A DNA stretch of 64,000 bases from Piezodorus guildinii (Eukaryota > Arthropoda > Insecta > Hemiptera > Pentatomidae): contig CM041294.1 of assembly GCA_023052935.1 (NCBI GenBank), positions 150,498,899 through 150,562,898 of the forward strand. Direction: 5' to 3'. Position 1 is the stretch's first letter; every line of letters begins with the position of its first letter. Shown here piece after piece: positions 21,226-31,805 of the stretch. The notes under the pieces are model-generated. The model was given only the letters and a program-made list of their open reading frames with translations, did not search any database and had not been told where the DNA came from. Both the position numbers and the translations under genes were made by a program.

Positions 21226-22044
21226 TTGGGTTGTTTCACATGAAATGTCAGTTTTTATAGTTTCTAACATAAATGATTTGATACATAAATGATTTTGCAG
21301 GTCTCTGTTGTTTTCTTCTGAATGTTTACATATTTAAAGTAAACAGTTACTAATCCTCTACCTTTGTATTATAAACATTATATTTCCAAACAATTACCCA
21401 CACTTTTAGTATACCTCTAAATATGAACATGGAAACACGCAATTTTCGAGTAATATTTTTGTACGAGTTTAAACTCGGCCATTTAGCAGCTGAGGCCACT
21501 AGAAATATTTGCAAGGCGTTTGGGGAAGGGAGTGTTAATGAACGGACCATTCGCCATTGGTTTTCTAAGTTTTCAGCTGGGGATACCGACTTGGAAAACT
21601 TGCCTCGAGGAAGACCTCCGTCCGTAATAGACAACGATGTCCTCAAACATACAGTAGAAGGAAACCCCTACCAAACAGTTATAGGACTCTCAGCACAACT
21701 AAATGCAAGTGCATCTACCGTTTCCAAACATTTAAAATGTATTGAGAAAATAAAAAAGCTCGATACATGGGTACCTCGATACTACCTGTTCAGGAATTTA
21801 GACAACTTCGTCAAAGGAAAACTTTTTGAAAATGATGATCAAGTGAAAAGTGCGTTTTCAGATTTTGTTTCACTTCAAAGCTCAGAGTTTTTCAGTTCGG
21901 GGATAAAAAAAGTTGTTATCAAGTTGGGAAAAATGTGTAGAAAAAGAAGGTAAATACTTCGAATAAAATTATCTTTTTTTCATATCGTATTTTTAATAAA
22001 AATCCTTTACCTTGAAAACAGACATTTTATGTGACACAACCCAA
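21226..22044 (+). mobile_element. mariner element, internally deleted
   Basis: Terminal inverted repeats: left TTGGGTTGTTTCACATGAAA, right ending TTTTATGTGACACAACCCAA, each bordered by the TA target (21224-21225 and 22045-22046). At 819 bp it is well below the usual mariner length of about 1.3 kb. The missing part is the catalytic core. Both ends are retained, so it could be moved only by a transposase supplied in trans. Confidence 0.9.
21423..21953 (+). pseudogene. mariner transposase, catalytic domain deleted
   Basis: The 176-codon frame starts with the N-terminal paired-type DNA-binding region (FLYEFKLGHLAAEATRNICK, then RTIRHWFSKFSAGD, then the GRPPSVIDNDVL linker) and a second helix-turn-helix (LSAQLNASASTVSKHLK). 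At about residue 118 it jumps to the extreme C-terminus (NLDNFVKGKLFENDDQVKSA, FSDFVSLQSSEFF). The DDD triad region is therefore missing, although the reading frame is preserved across the deletion. The product might still bind the inverted repeats but could not cut. Whether it is expressed is unknown. Confidence 0.85.
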
Positions 22045-22046
22045 TA

Positions 22047-22121
22047 CCAGAGATGGCGGCACTCAAGTAATGGGTCTAAATCACTTCACTAAACAGATAC
22101 TCCTTCGAGGCGATTGAAAAG
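22047..22121. repeat. 75-bp block X next to the mariner end
   Basis: Starts CCAGAGATGGCGGCACTCAA and ends GGCGATTGAAAAG, bounded by TA on both sides. The reverse complement sits at 41387-41460, also directly after a mariner right end. The CAGAGATGG... edge is reminiscent of hAT-type ends, but 75 bp is too little to classify. Confidence 0.75.
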
Positions 22122-22255
22122 TATATAACCAAGAGATCTTTTAAATGGTTTTAAGCACTATGTGGCTTGCCACCGATGGGTACATTTGGGTCAAACTTTA
22201 CCATTTGTGAATCACCAATGGATTATTTACTTATTGAGTACAGTTATAACTATTA

Positions 22256-22397
22256 CTTCAAAGCTCAGAGTTTTTCAGTTCGGGGATAAAAAAATTGGTG
22301 TCACGTTAGGAAAAATGTGTAGAAAAAGAAGATAAATAATTCGAATAAAATTATCTTTTTTTCATATCGTATTTTTAATAAAAATCCTTTACCTTTA
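22256..22397 (+). pseudogene. mariner 3' fragment (second copy)
   Basis: Repeats the transposase C-terminus and trailer from TTCAAAGCTCAGAGTTTTTC to AATCCTTTACCTT, without the terminal inverted repeat. It is cut off by the tail of the RTE fragment that follows. Confidence 0.8.
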
Positions 22398-22401
22398 CCA
22401 A

Positions 22402-23110
22402 TCCAATAATAATATTAATTGTAGGCTCAACAAACCGGAAGGTTGGATGTCGAATCAGCAAATACCGCATACACAGATTCTTCCAATGATCACCGATCAA
22501 GCCCTCGACATCAGACCTAACACTATCCTCCTAACGATTCTTCGGCCTACCATTCGGTTCAGCGGATACCAACTTTTTCAGAATTCGTTCTCCACAGAGC
22601 CCAACAACTTAACACGCCCATTTAGGTATCCGTAATGCTATTAGCTAAATTATTCTCACAGGTTTCAAGCTCTGCAGTTCCGCGTTGGGCAACTTTCTGT
22701 ATTCTCCATTGGCCTCAGCTGTCTTTGAACCACATATTTAACGCAGTATTTCATTGGGGAATACATCTTAATGTATTATTAGTCGCCTTAGTATTGTTCA
22801 ATCTTCAAAGCAAGTGACCACGTTTCATATCCTCACTGAACCTCCTAACGTTTACTTTTACAAACTCTAACCTTTTGGTTTCTTGATATAATCCGGGAGA
22901 TAAGTAATTTTACAACTTAATAATAAAACTCATTTATCTTTTTCCTTTTTTTTTTAATATTTTTTATTTATTTATTTTTTGTTTATTTATTTTTTTAAAG
23001 TAAGTTAATCGTCTTCTGAAGATGTTTTGGGCAATAATAACCACTCCCAGTTCTTTGCCCTTAAAACCAAAACAACAACAACAAACTCATTTCCCGCTTT
23101 CTTATTTAAA
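22402..23110 (-). pseudogene. RTE-type LINE fragment, strongly diverged, with an insertion
   Basis: Reading leftwards it matches the 3' roughly 500 bp of the intact RTE (the ACCGATCAAGCC.., CGGATACCAACTTTTTCAGAA and AACTTAATAATAAA segments), ending in an AAT-rich tail near 22408. It holds many substitutions and indels and has no usable frame. A 147-bp sequence is inserted at 22936-23082; the RTE resumes with TTTCCCGCTTTC. Confidence 0.75.
22936..23082 (+). mobile_element. Short 3' LINE end inserted into the RTE fragment, with target duplication
   Basis: Flanked by AAACTCATTT on both sides (22926-22935 and 23083-23092), a perfect 10-bp duplication. The insert ends CCAAAACAACAACAAC, the same (AAC)n-type tail as the LINE at 6992-7700. 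I read it as a severely 5'-truncated copy of a related LINE. Confidence 0.7.
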
Positions 23111-23155
23111 ATCTCTAAACTATTTAAATACACTAATAATTTTTATATTATACAT

Positions 23156-23375
23156 CTGTGGCGGTCGTGATTAAGTGGTTAAGTCAAAATCTTTCATTTT
23201 ATAGGTAAGCGACTTAAAGTTTCACGTAATACCAAAATAGAGTTATTGATTACAGCTTTCTTTCCACCTGAAATTTCTTCCACCAAGAAATTTCTTTAAC
23301 CAATTTAACACGACTTAGGAGAAGGCCTTAACTCATTTTTGATATAACTCGAGTTATCCAGTTTTTTACGACCGC
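23156..23375. mobile_element. Small inverted-repeat element (MITE-like), copy 1
   Basis: The left edge CTGTGGCGGTCGTGATTAAG faces an inverted ACGACCGC at the right. The sister copy at 33144-33326 keeps ACGACCGCCTCAG. It is non-coding, about 0.2 kb, with shared internal motifs such as TTCTTCCACCAAGAAATTTC. Superfamily not determined. Confidence 0.6.
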
Positions 23376-23700
23376 AAATATAAGATAAAAAAAAAATAAA
23401 GTTTAAAAATCTTTGGCTTCCCAATGGTATATTATTATTTTTGTGTTCAAGGGGGAAAAAATAAATACAAACATATTATTGCTCATTCCACCTTTAGTTG
23501 GCTATCATATTCGTTCAACTTGTATATTCAACCGGGTTTTATCTAACTAATAATGCTAATGTTAATGTTATTATGTTGAAAAATACAGAAATTGCATAAA
23601 AAATATTTTTGATCTTTTCTCCTATATTAGTCATGTAATATTTTCAACTTTTATATTTATCTGTTTTTATATTTGTATAAAGCATATTCTTAATTTCTTT
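23376..23700 (+). mobile_element. Diverged HX-related remnant
   Basis: Carries the HX inner order on this strand (AAATCTTTGGCTTCCCAATG, GGTATATTATT, TTCGTTCAACTTGTATATT), lacking both ends. It is the same variant as at 33340-33990. Confidence 0.5.
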
Positions 23701-24002
23701 TCAGTTATCTTACAGAATATAAAATTACTAATTTCTGTGGTGAATACTTAACATCAAATCATTCACACCACTTCGAAACATTCTTAGACTGCATTTATTT
23801 TCTTTAATTCCTTACGTTTTTCTCATAAAAATCTCTTTGTAGCGTCTTCTCTAATATTTTCTATATATAAATCCTATTAAACCTCCTGAATAGGTATTTT
23901 TTTAGATTGTTAAAAATTTTCTTGGTCTTTAGACTTTTTCAGTCTTTTTTATTTTTATTTCATAAATGCCAAAAAAATAGCATTCGTACCCTAGGGCGCT
24001 GG
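23701..24002. other. No gene seen
   Basis: T-rich non-coding spacer. Confidence 0.5.
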
Positions 24003-24236
24003 TCAAACCTGGTAAGTGACCCTAGGTTTTTTAAAAGGCAATAAACAATTCTTGTTTATGCCATCCTTCGGAGGGGATGTAAAATGGTGGTCCCAAGCAT
24101 ATCAGATGTCAGGTATTCATTCGCTAAAAATTCCTATCCTAATTCAACCTGAACTCACAAATTTTAGGACTTCTACTGATTAGCCATAGTAGCATAAAAT
24201 TGGCGTAAAATCACTAATAAGTAAACTAACAAACTA
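24003..24236 (+). mobile_element. SINE family 1, head eroded
   Basis: Body motifs TTATGCCATCCTTCGGAGGG, GGTGGTCCCAAGC, and the tail CATAGTAGCATAAAATTGG ... AAACTAACAAACTAAC. The tRNA-like head is degraded beyond the GGTCAAACCTGG piece. Confidence 0.75.
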
Positions 24237-24289
24237 ACTATAAATATCCGCACTTTTGTATATTTCTTGCTATAATAGGGGAGGTTGGC

Positions 24290-24563
24290 ATTTAATATAT
24301 ATTCAGTACTTGGATTAATGACCCTTCGCTCCCGACAGCAGACGTTGATGACCTTATTCTGACAGTTTTACGGGCAGTACATACATCTCCCTCGCTATGC
24401 GGACCATTAATCCTGTTTGATACAGTGCAGGTGTTTGCAACTTGTTGAGGACCACGACCCCGTACAACCTCCCTGATCTCTTCCAGGAAGCGTTGTTCTG
24501 AATTTGATTTAAGGCTGAGGTTTCTCTTCTTGATGGATCTTATGGATATCAATCATGTTGGCA
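24290..24563 (-). other. Candidate exon or gene fragment, unrecognised
   Basis: A GC-richer patch in AT-rich surroundings. On the minus strand it is preceded by a good acceptor-like TTTGGCTATTTCAG (24577-24564). One frame is open for 87 codons (24552-24292) but has a TGA just upstream of its first codon. The frame that continues in phase from the 28005-28179 candidate is open for 19 codons and then stops. No domain recognised. A Tc1-like end starts 24 bp away on the other side. It could equally be a relic of an unknown element. Confidence 0.25.
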
Positions 24564-24586
24564 GTCGTCCTGAAATAGCCAAAGTA

Positions 24587-24760
24587 CACTGCAGGTCAAA
24601 AGTTTGAGACCACCTATGGTTTACATCCATTCATCTGTTTAAATTTTTTGGTTGTGTGGCACTCGGATTTTTTCTATTTAACACTACGCAATTTAACGAA
24701 AATTGTTTTTAACAATGCTTCTTACAACTTTGGCAGTCGAGAAATCAATAAATCAAACTA
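24587..24760 (+). mobile_element. Tc1-like transposon end
   Basis: After a TA (24585-24586) comes CACTGCAGGTCAAAAGTTTG, then AGACCACC. This is the conserved outer end of Tc1-like inverted repeats. A second example is at 52917. No matching inverted end is found, so only one end remains; the right limit is approximate. Confidence 0.65.
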
Positions 24761-25216
24761 ACAATAAGATGTATCCTCTGAATTCGCCTTATGGGATTAC
24801 TAGACTATAAAAAAAGCTCCAAACAAAAAAATCTAATGCTTATTCATTTTAATCACGTTAGAATTGTCAATAATAATTAGGTTTAATCAGGCGCAGAGAA
24901 TAATGCCAGAAAGACACAAGAGGACCGACCCATTAGGGTCATATTCCAAAAAAAAAAAAAAAATAATATGCATAATAGTAGAGTGTAAAGATTAAGAAAA
25001 TGTTCTTCTGAGCATGTCATAATTACTTGCATATCAATCATGAGTGACAGTATTTTAACGAATAAACAATGACATCTGAAACGGAGATTAGATTCGTAGT
25101 TAACACTCATTAAATACATTGAATTGAAGAAATAAATGTATTATTTTTTTCAATTTTTATCGGCGGTCTTCGCTACAGCTCTCTATTTTACTTTGTGACG
25201 TAAATCTCACGACTTT
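24761..25216. other. No gene seen
   Basis: AT-rich spacer with an A run near 24948-24962. Confidence 0.5.
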
Positions 25217-25803
25217 TAATTTTTACTTACTATATACAGTAAGGGAAAGTATTGCGATCGTGAATATTTTCGAATTAAAGTTTTCAACGGAATTACACAT
25301 TTTAGGGTCCCCTGAGTCCAAATAACCAAGTTCCGCAAAAAGGTCTGTGTGTGTGTGTGTGGTAACACTCGGGCGGAAACGGTAAGTCCAATGAAACTGA
25401 AATTTCACATTTAAGAAAAATATACGCCCGAGACGTTACAAAACCTTTTTCATCAAGATGAGCATACCAGAAGAGCCACTTTGTACTATGCATTTTGCAC
25501 CATTTTTCGATTTTCTTAATAACGGTTCCGACGATTTTGATTAAACTCGATATATCGATGTAAAATTTAATGGGCTTTAATATCATGTAGTTTTCATTCG
25601 GATTAAAATGGTCTGACCGAGTTTAAATGCCGTTATTTTAAATTTTCTTTCTCTAAAGTACCTTTAATTTTTTTGTTTCTATAAAAATGACTATATTATC
25701 TTGTTACCACTGATAAATGTATATACCGTGGGAAAGCTAAAGATTTTAGAAACAATATTATCTTATACACAAGCTCTTAAAAGTTAATAGAGAGTGTTTT
25801 TTT
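25217..25803 (-). mobile_element. HX repeat copy, right end missing
   Basis: The stem end is slightly altered (TACTTACTATATACAGTAAG), with a short GT run at 25344-25361. It proceeds to GTTAATAGAGAGTG and is then replaced by the next HX copy; the last roughly 190 bp are missing and do not resume after 26703. Confidence 0.8.
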
Positions 25804-26703
25804 TACTTTCACTTACTAAATATAGTTAGGAAAGTATTGCGATCGTGAAAATTTTCGGATTCCAGTTTTCAACGGAAATACACGTTTTAGGGTCCCCTGA
25901 GTCCAAATAACCAAGTCCCGCAAAAAGGTCTGTGTGTGTGTGTGTGTGTGTGTGGTAACTCCCGGGCGGAAACGGTAAGTCCTATGAAACTGAAATTTCA
26001 TATTTAAGACAACTATACGTCCGAGACGTGACAAAACTTTTTTCATCAAAATAAGCTTACCAGAAGAGGCACTTTATACTATGCATTTTGCACCTATTTT
26101 CGATTTTCTGAAAAACGGTTTCGACGATTTTGATTAAACTTGCTATATCGATGTAAAATTTAATGGGCTTTAATAGCATGTAGGTTTTATTTGGATAAAA
26201 ATGGTCTGACAGAACTTAAATGCCGATATTTTAAATTTTCTTCCCCTAAAGTACCTTTAATTTTGTAGATTCAATAATAATAACTAGATTATCTTGTTAA
26301 CACTGATGAACAACAGGTAAATATATAAATTGAATAAATTCGATACCCAACTAAAGGATAAAACAGAAAAAATATATTTTTAATGAAATTTTTCGTTTTT
26401 GAACATAAGAGCAGTAATATACATGTATGATATATCGTTGGAAAGCTAAGGATTTTAGAAAAAATATTATCTCATACACAAGCTTTTAAAAGTTAATAGA
26501 GAGTGATGAGAAGAAGATAAAACTAACTGATTATTTTAGATAATAATATAATAGTTTTTTTAATAAAACACATGTTTCTATATAAATTCAAATTAATTAA
26601 TTCCTCAATAGTTTCACGTCTTTTTATCTCGCATTTTAATGAAAATTCTTTCATTGATTTTAAAAATGGAGGTAAGTGAAAGTCGTGTGTTGCCCGCACC
26701 AGA
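25804..26703 (-). mobile_element. HX repeat, full-length copy with (GT)n
   Basis: 900 bp, from TACTTTCACTTACTAAATAT to GTAAGTGAAAGT plus CGTGTGTTGCCCGCACCAGA. GT array at about 25928-25953. It lies head to tail directly after the truncated copy at 25217. T runs flank both edges. Confidence 0.88.
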
Positions 26704-26950
26704 TTTTTTTTTATGCATTATTATTAGAATTTATCCTTCAGTTGTTTCATTTGTTCAGTGTTTCATTCTAACACTCTAAAGCCTACTTATTATTTCCAGT
26801 AATAATACTTTTAAAGTTTGTCCCATGATAATTAAAGAATTAATATAATTTTTCTGGAGATGTATAGTTTTTGAACTATTAGAACAACAAAACAATTAGA
26901 ATCATAAAATATTAGAAAACTTTTTTTTTTTTAAACCCCTCAAAGTTTTT

Positions 26951-27849
26951 TACTTTCACTTACTATATATAGTAAGGGAAAGTATTGCGATCGTGAAAAT
27001 TTTCGAATTAAAGTTTTCAACGGAATTACACATTTTAGGGTCCCCTGAGTCCAAATAACCAAGTACCGCAAAAAGGTCTGTGTGTGTGTGTGTGTGGTAA
27101 CTCTCGGGCGGAAACGGTAAGTTCTATGAAACTGAAATTTCATATTTAAGACAAATATACTCTCGAGACGTTACAAAACCTTTTTCCTCAAAATGAGCTT
27201 ACCAGAAGAGCCACTTCATACTATGCATTTTGCACCTTTATTCGATTTTCTTGAAAATGGTTCCGACGATTTTGATTAAACTCGCTATATCTATGTAAAA
27301 TTTAATGGGCTTTAATATCATTTAGGCTTCGTTCTGATTAAAATGGTCTGACAGGGCTTAAATGCCGATATTTTAAATTTTCTTTCTCTAAAGTACCTTT
27401 AATTTTGTAGATTCAATAATAATAACTATATTATCTTGTTAACATTGATGAAAAACTGGTAAATATATAAATTGAATGAATTCGATACCCAACTAAAGGA
27501 GAAAACAGAAAAAAATATGTTTAAGTGCAATTGTTTGTTTTTGAACATAAGAACAGTAATATACATGTATGATATACCGTTGGAAAGCTAAAGATTTAAA
27601 AAAAAAAAAATATTATCTTATACTCAAGCTTTTAAAAGTTAATAAGAGTGATGAAATGAAGATAAAACTAACTGATTATTTTAGATAATAATATAATAGA
27701 TTTTTTAATAAAGCACATGTTTCTATATAAATTCAATTTAATTAATTCTTTAATAGTTTCACGTATTTCTATCTTTAACTGTATTTGAAAATTTTTTCAT
27801 TGATTTTATAAATGGAGGTTAGTGAAAGTCGTGTGTTGCCCGCACCAGA
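26951..27849 (-). mobile_element. HX repeat, full-length copy with (GT)n
   Basis: 899 bp with a perfect CTTACTATATATAGTAAG stem (26959-26976) and a GT array at 27077-27097. The inner 12-mer at the right is mutated (GTTAGTGAAAGT). Confidence 0.88.
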
Positions 27850-28004
27850 TATATATTTTTTAAATTCAGCTTTAATGTCATTATTGTTTCTGTGATACTG
27901 CGATGACTTCATACATGAGTGGTGACTAGTTTTATAGACATACAAGATTACGCAATCAGCATCTATAAACATAAACAATTCAGGACTCAAAAGACCTATT
28001 TTAA

Positions 28005-28179
28005 TGGCCATCATAACACTTAGGCCACCACCTGCCGGTGTTGGGACCTATAAATTGAGGTAGACCTGTTATAGTTATGTTCGGATCTAATCTAGGAGCC
28101 ACAATATTGGGCCGTGTAGTTCTTTCGAAATATTTACCATCAGCCCGCACACCTGTAACCAAACTGTTTTGATCCGCCT
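28005..28179 (-). other. Candidate coding exon, unrecognised
   Basis: On the minus strand, after an acceptor-like ATATTTATCTTAG, one frame is open for about 58 codons (including VRADGKYFERTTRPNIVAPR and GLPQFIGPNTG) up to a TAA near 28001. Inside it, GGCAG|GTGGTG could be a donor. Composition is near 48 percent GC against about 30 percent around it. No family is recognised. It might instead be part of an unknown transposon or chance. Confidence 0.3.
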
Positions 28180-28639
28180 CTAAGATAAATATAAATGAAA
28201 AACCAGTAAAAATAAACAGTATGTTTTATATATAGGGGTATTTTAAAGAAAACTAAATATGATGAAATAGATAAAATGTTTCTTATATTCTTAGCTCTCC
28301 TTTCTAAGGTTTCTCTACATAGTTTAGTGTGTGTAGAACCCAACTCTCAACCATTTTCTATCTTTCAAATTGCCTTGTGGTAAACATCGACGGTCCATGG
28401 AAATTCTAGAACTATCTATTTTTTTGTGATTTTCATCCAAGCCCGCAGGACATCGACATCACGAAAGGAAGTCCTTCCGCAACCTTCTTGGTCTTCAAGC
28501 CTCCTATCTCCCTCCCAAATTTGGTTGAATCACCGTTGAATAGTGTACTCATTAATGTTGCCCTCATCCCAGACTTTATTGATGTTTCTGGCCTTCTGGG
28601 TTTCGTTCCGGCCGAATTAGCAGTACTCCTATAAGAATT
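28180..28639. other. No gene recognised
   Basis: AT-rich to 28430, then mixed composition continuing into the Jockey fragment. The minus-strand frame reaching 28433 contains no domain I know apart from the Jockey part upstream. Confidence 0.4.
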
Positions 28640-28805
28640 CTGAATCACAACATCGCACATTTTAGACGCCTCGGTTATCAGAAACTGAAGAGGAAGCAAG
28701 GATTGAGATTGAAACCGGTGGGTTAGAGTGGTAATGGAGTTTACCATGAAAATCATGGTACCTTCTTCAGGCCAAGTCATCATATGGAATATTATGGTCT
28801 TCATA
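28640..28805 (-). pseudogene. Jockey LINE C-terminal scrap (minus strand)
   Basis: The minus strand reads TTCCATATGATGACTTGGCC, then CTCTAACCCACCGGTTTCAA and CTTCCTCTTCAGTTTCTGA. These are the counterparts of the Jockey segments VPYVTDLA, HSNPLVSI and ASSSIPDN at 10310-10440. It is frameshifted and opposite in orientation to the other Jockey copies. Confidence 0.6.
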
Positions 28806-28869
28806 AATGAGTTTATTCGAGACAAAGCAAGCAGCATTGAGGACTTTACGAAAGATTTTGGATTGTAAG

Positions 28870-28982
28870 TGCCTCCTCTGGTTACCTAATTTTGATGAAA
28901 AATACGCTGTAACATGTCGTGTGTATTGTTGTCTTAAATACGAAATTTCAATTCTATACGACTTTACGTTTTCGCAATGGTA
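28870..28982 (+). mobile_element. HX repeat internal fragment
   Basis: Matches the segment ACCTAATTTTGATGAAAAA ... TTGTCTTAAATACGAAATTTC ... GACTTTACGTTTTCGC of HX; both ends missing. It is cut by the Jockey copy that follows. Confidence 0.7.
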
Positions 28983-29972
28983 CCCAGGACTGCATTACAA
29001 GCTCCGTAAATTCCTCCCTTCTACATACTACCTCATTATGATCCTACCTCTCTGAAAGATCCTTCAAAGTAAATTCATCCCTATTCACTCAGTCTGCTGG
29101 TGTTCCTCAAGGCAGTATCCTAGGTCCCATTCTTTACACAGTCCATACAGCTGATATCCCGACCCATCCTAACACCTTCCTTTCTACCTATACTGATGAC
29201 ACTTGTGTTTTATCAGTCAGAGACCTTGAGGTATGGTGTCAGAATTGGAGAATCAAAATCAATGCAACCAAGTCCCGACAAATTACATTTACCCTTCGTC
29301 GTACGCCTACATCCTGCCCTACAGTGTCCTTTAATAATATTCCGCTAATCCGGATTGAAGAGATTCGCTATCTAGGACTTCTACTTGACAAACGTCTAAC
29401 TTGAAATCCGCACACAAGACTGAAACGACAAGAAACTTCCCAACGCTTTCGCTTACTTCAACACTTACTGGACAGACGCTCTGACCTTCCACTTACCTAA
29501 AAAAGCTCATCTATATTACCATCATAATGCCTATTTGGACGTACCGAGTTGAGCTTTGGGGCTCTATTAAACCATCAAATTCTTCCCGTATTCAATCCTT
29601 GCAATTCGAAATCCTTCGAAAAATCTTCAATGCTCCTTATTTTGTCACCAAATTACTCAGCCATAAAGACCTTGATGTCCCATATGTAGCTGATTTGGCC
29701 CGTACGAGGTATAATTCCTTCCATGACAAACTCCACTCTCACTTTAACCCACTAGTTTCAATCCTTGCGTTCTCCTCCATTCCTGACAATCCTCCGAGGT
29801 GTCTTATAAGAAGATGCCTCGAGACCTTCTAGTTTCGATTACCTAGTGGCGTGCTACCAATGGGCATATTCATGTATTTTCATGTATATTACACATATAT
29901 ATTATCAGCTAATTTACTTGATGTATTAACGCATATGGTTGTAAATTTCAAAAAATAAATTTAAAAAAAAAA
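28983..29972 (+). pseudogene. Jockey-clade LINE with part of the reverse transcriptase, poly(A)-tailed
   Basis: The longest Jockey copy here. In changing frames it encodes the RT motif AGVPQGSILGPILYT, the active-site box as YTDDT (in place of YADD), WCQNWRIKINATKS, YLGLLLDKRLTWNPH-like sequence (with a stop for W), and the C-terminal IHPIWTYG-type region. Several stops and frameshifts are present. The tail is a run of A at 29962-29972. About 1 kb of a roughly 4-5 kb element remains, so it is 5'-truncated. A region homologous to its C-terminus lies at 10085-10610. Confidence 0.85.
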
Positions 29973-29984
29973 GTTTTTACGCGT

Positions 29985-30110
29985 TAGAATTACCACACAC
30001 ACACACTCACGCACATGTAAACCTATTTCTCTGAAATTCGAACATTTTCACTATCGCAAAACTTTTTCATATACTATATTTCATATAGATATTGATAAGT
30101 GAAAGTAAAA
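29985..30110 (+). mobile_element. HX repeat fragment, stem-loop end with (CA)n
   Basis: ACCACACACACACACTCACG is followed by TTCGAACATTTTCACTATCG and the interrupted stem end CATATACTATATTTCATATA, then GATAAGTGAAAGTA. The rest of the copy is missing. Confidence 0.75.
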
Positions 30111-31065
30111 TTATACAAATATAACTCTTTGACATCTCAGTAATGACTGAATTAATTCTAAGCAGTTAAATGCTACCGAGGTAAACAAAATTTATCATTT
30201 GGAAGAGTAGTATGTGTTGACATTCATATATCCAGTAAACGTAAGCAGTTTGTTTTATAGAGGGATATTTCAAAGTCCTGCATTGCTCTACGGACAACCT
30301 AATATTAAGACGAGGAATTTGAATATATTCTCAGACCACGTTTTATAGTGTTGGATTAAACTTTCGCTCTTTCTCACCGTTTATCGAAATCGAAAGCCGC
30401 AACTTCCTGGACTAGGGATGACCTCGAACCGAGTTAGACAGAAGCCTTGGACGAAGACGCAGATATGACTCACCTGGGACTAGATGAGGCTAGCAGGAGG
30501 TCCTAGATAATTGTGGACAGATGCACAACACCTGCCTCATAGCTCGCCACCTGCCGGCTAGTCTTTAAAGTCCTCTTCTTGTTTCTGATCCCGCATCCCT
30601 CATCTTATCTTCTTAGGTAAATCCTTCATCTACGTCTTTTATTTTGAACCGAGTTCATCGTACCGTGACTTGTTTTATTACGGTTTTAATCTCTCTGCAC
30701 CTGCTTTAAAAAGTTGAATGCTATTAGGATCGGTCGTACGCTGGGATGTAATTATATCTTCTATGATAGCATCTCTCGACGCAGCAACGGTAATTGTTTG
30801 GTAATTAAGTAATTACTCAATACTTTTATTTTCTTTATGGATTCTAATCCTATTTATAAAGAACTCTTTAAAAGCTTTTTTAGAATGTAATCTGTTAATC
30901 TTATCATAAGTTTCCACCATTTTTAAAACATGGTTTCTTATTATTAAAAACCGCAGCTTCAGCTCTCAACAATTTTATGTATTAGTTACTTAATGTACGT
31001 TTATGTTAAGATAAACTAACTATAAATCCTATAGTTGTGGATGTAATTAGTTGACCGTTGAGAAT
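30111..31065. other. No gene seen; moderately GC-rich patch 30350-30640
   Basis: The patch (CTCGCCACCTGCCGGCTAG region) has no open frame of note and no homology elsewhere in the window. The rest is AT-rich. Confidence 0.45.
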
Positions 31066-31270
31066 TACTGGAAGGAATTAGTCCGGGTGGCGGTCATTAA
31101 ATGAAACAACTAAATAGTTTCAACTATTTTATTGTTTGCCAACGTTTCGACCCCCTTTGTGGGTCATCATCAGGGCGCATGGTGGTGAAAACGTTGGCAA
31201 ACAATAAAATAGTTGAAAGTATTTAGTTGTTTCATTTAATGACCGCCACCCGGACTAATTCCTTCCAGTA
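31066..31270. repeat. 83-bp near-perfect inverted repeat with 40-bp loop, Penelope-like motif
   Basis: The arms 31066-31147 and 31188-31270 are complementary with a single mismatch. The loop side reads, on the minus strand, CCTGATGATGACCCACAAAG followed by GGGGTCGAAACGTTGGC. A CTGATGA...GAAAC layout around a short stem is the conserved core of hammerhead ribozymes, which are known in Penelope-like retroelements. That relation is inferred, and I do not see a clear cleavage triplet. No ORF. Confidence 0.8.
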
Positions 31271-31672
31271 TAAATCCGATAACTTGCGCACAGTCAATCG
31301 ATTACTCATTATCAACAACTCTCCCATCAATTCAACAATCGCTATATATCTGCTAATACCAACCGATTTAAATGTTTTTTGTTGTTGTTTTGTAGGGAAT
31401 TTAATTTGTGATTAAAATATTAATGATAATTAGAAACATTTAATCTTTTATCGATTACTTAATTTTATTTTAATTTTTTTTTTGTTTTTTTTGCTCGTTC
31501 CGAAATACTTTACATTTTCCTGTTTGTTTTTCCGTAACTGATTTATTTATGAAAAAAATATTTATTTTTCTGAAATTTTGAAACAAAACGACTGATAATA
31601 ACATCGAGGCCTGAAGAACATACGTCGTGTATCCGGTGACATTAGCGTCAAATTGAAAAAAAAAAAAAAAAA
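31271..31672. other. No gene seen
   Basis: AT-rich spacer; ends in an A run next to the HX 5' end. Confidence 0.5.
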
Positions 31673-31805
31673 TCTGGTGTGCGCTATACACAACTTTCAA
31701 AATCAATTTTAAAACTTTTAACTAATGTTAGAGACGGAAAAAGGTTAAAAGAATTAATTGAGTTTCGATTGGAACATGTGCTTTATTAAATAATCTATTA
31801 TATTA
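31673..31805 (+). mobile_element. HX repeat 5' part, split by a palindromic element
   Basis: TCTGGTGTGCGCTATACACA to AATAATCTATTATATTAT. HX sequence resumes after 32542 with TATTATATTATTATCTATAA. Confidence 0.7.

Noticed and set aside
21350..21646. Minus-strand ORF of 98 codons
   Set aside because: Antisense shadow of the mariner transposase N-terminus.
25804..26703. HX as a classical TIR (DDE) transposon or LTR
   Set aside because: The inverted 12-mer is asymmetric (terminal on one side, 20 bp internal on the other), the two outer ends differ, and no target duplication is visible at nested copies.
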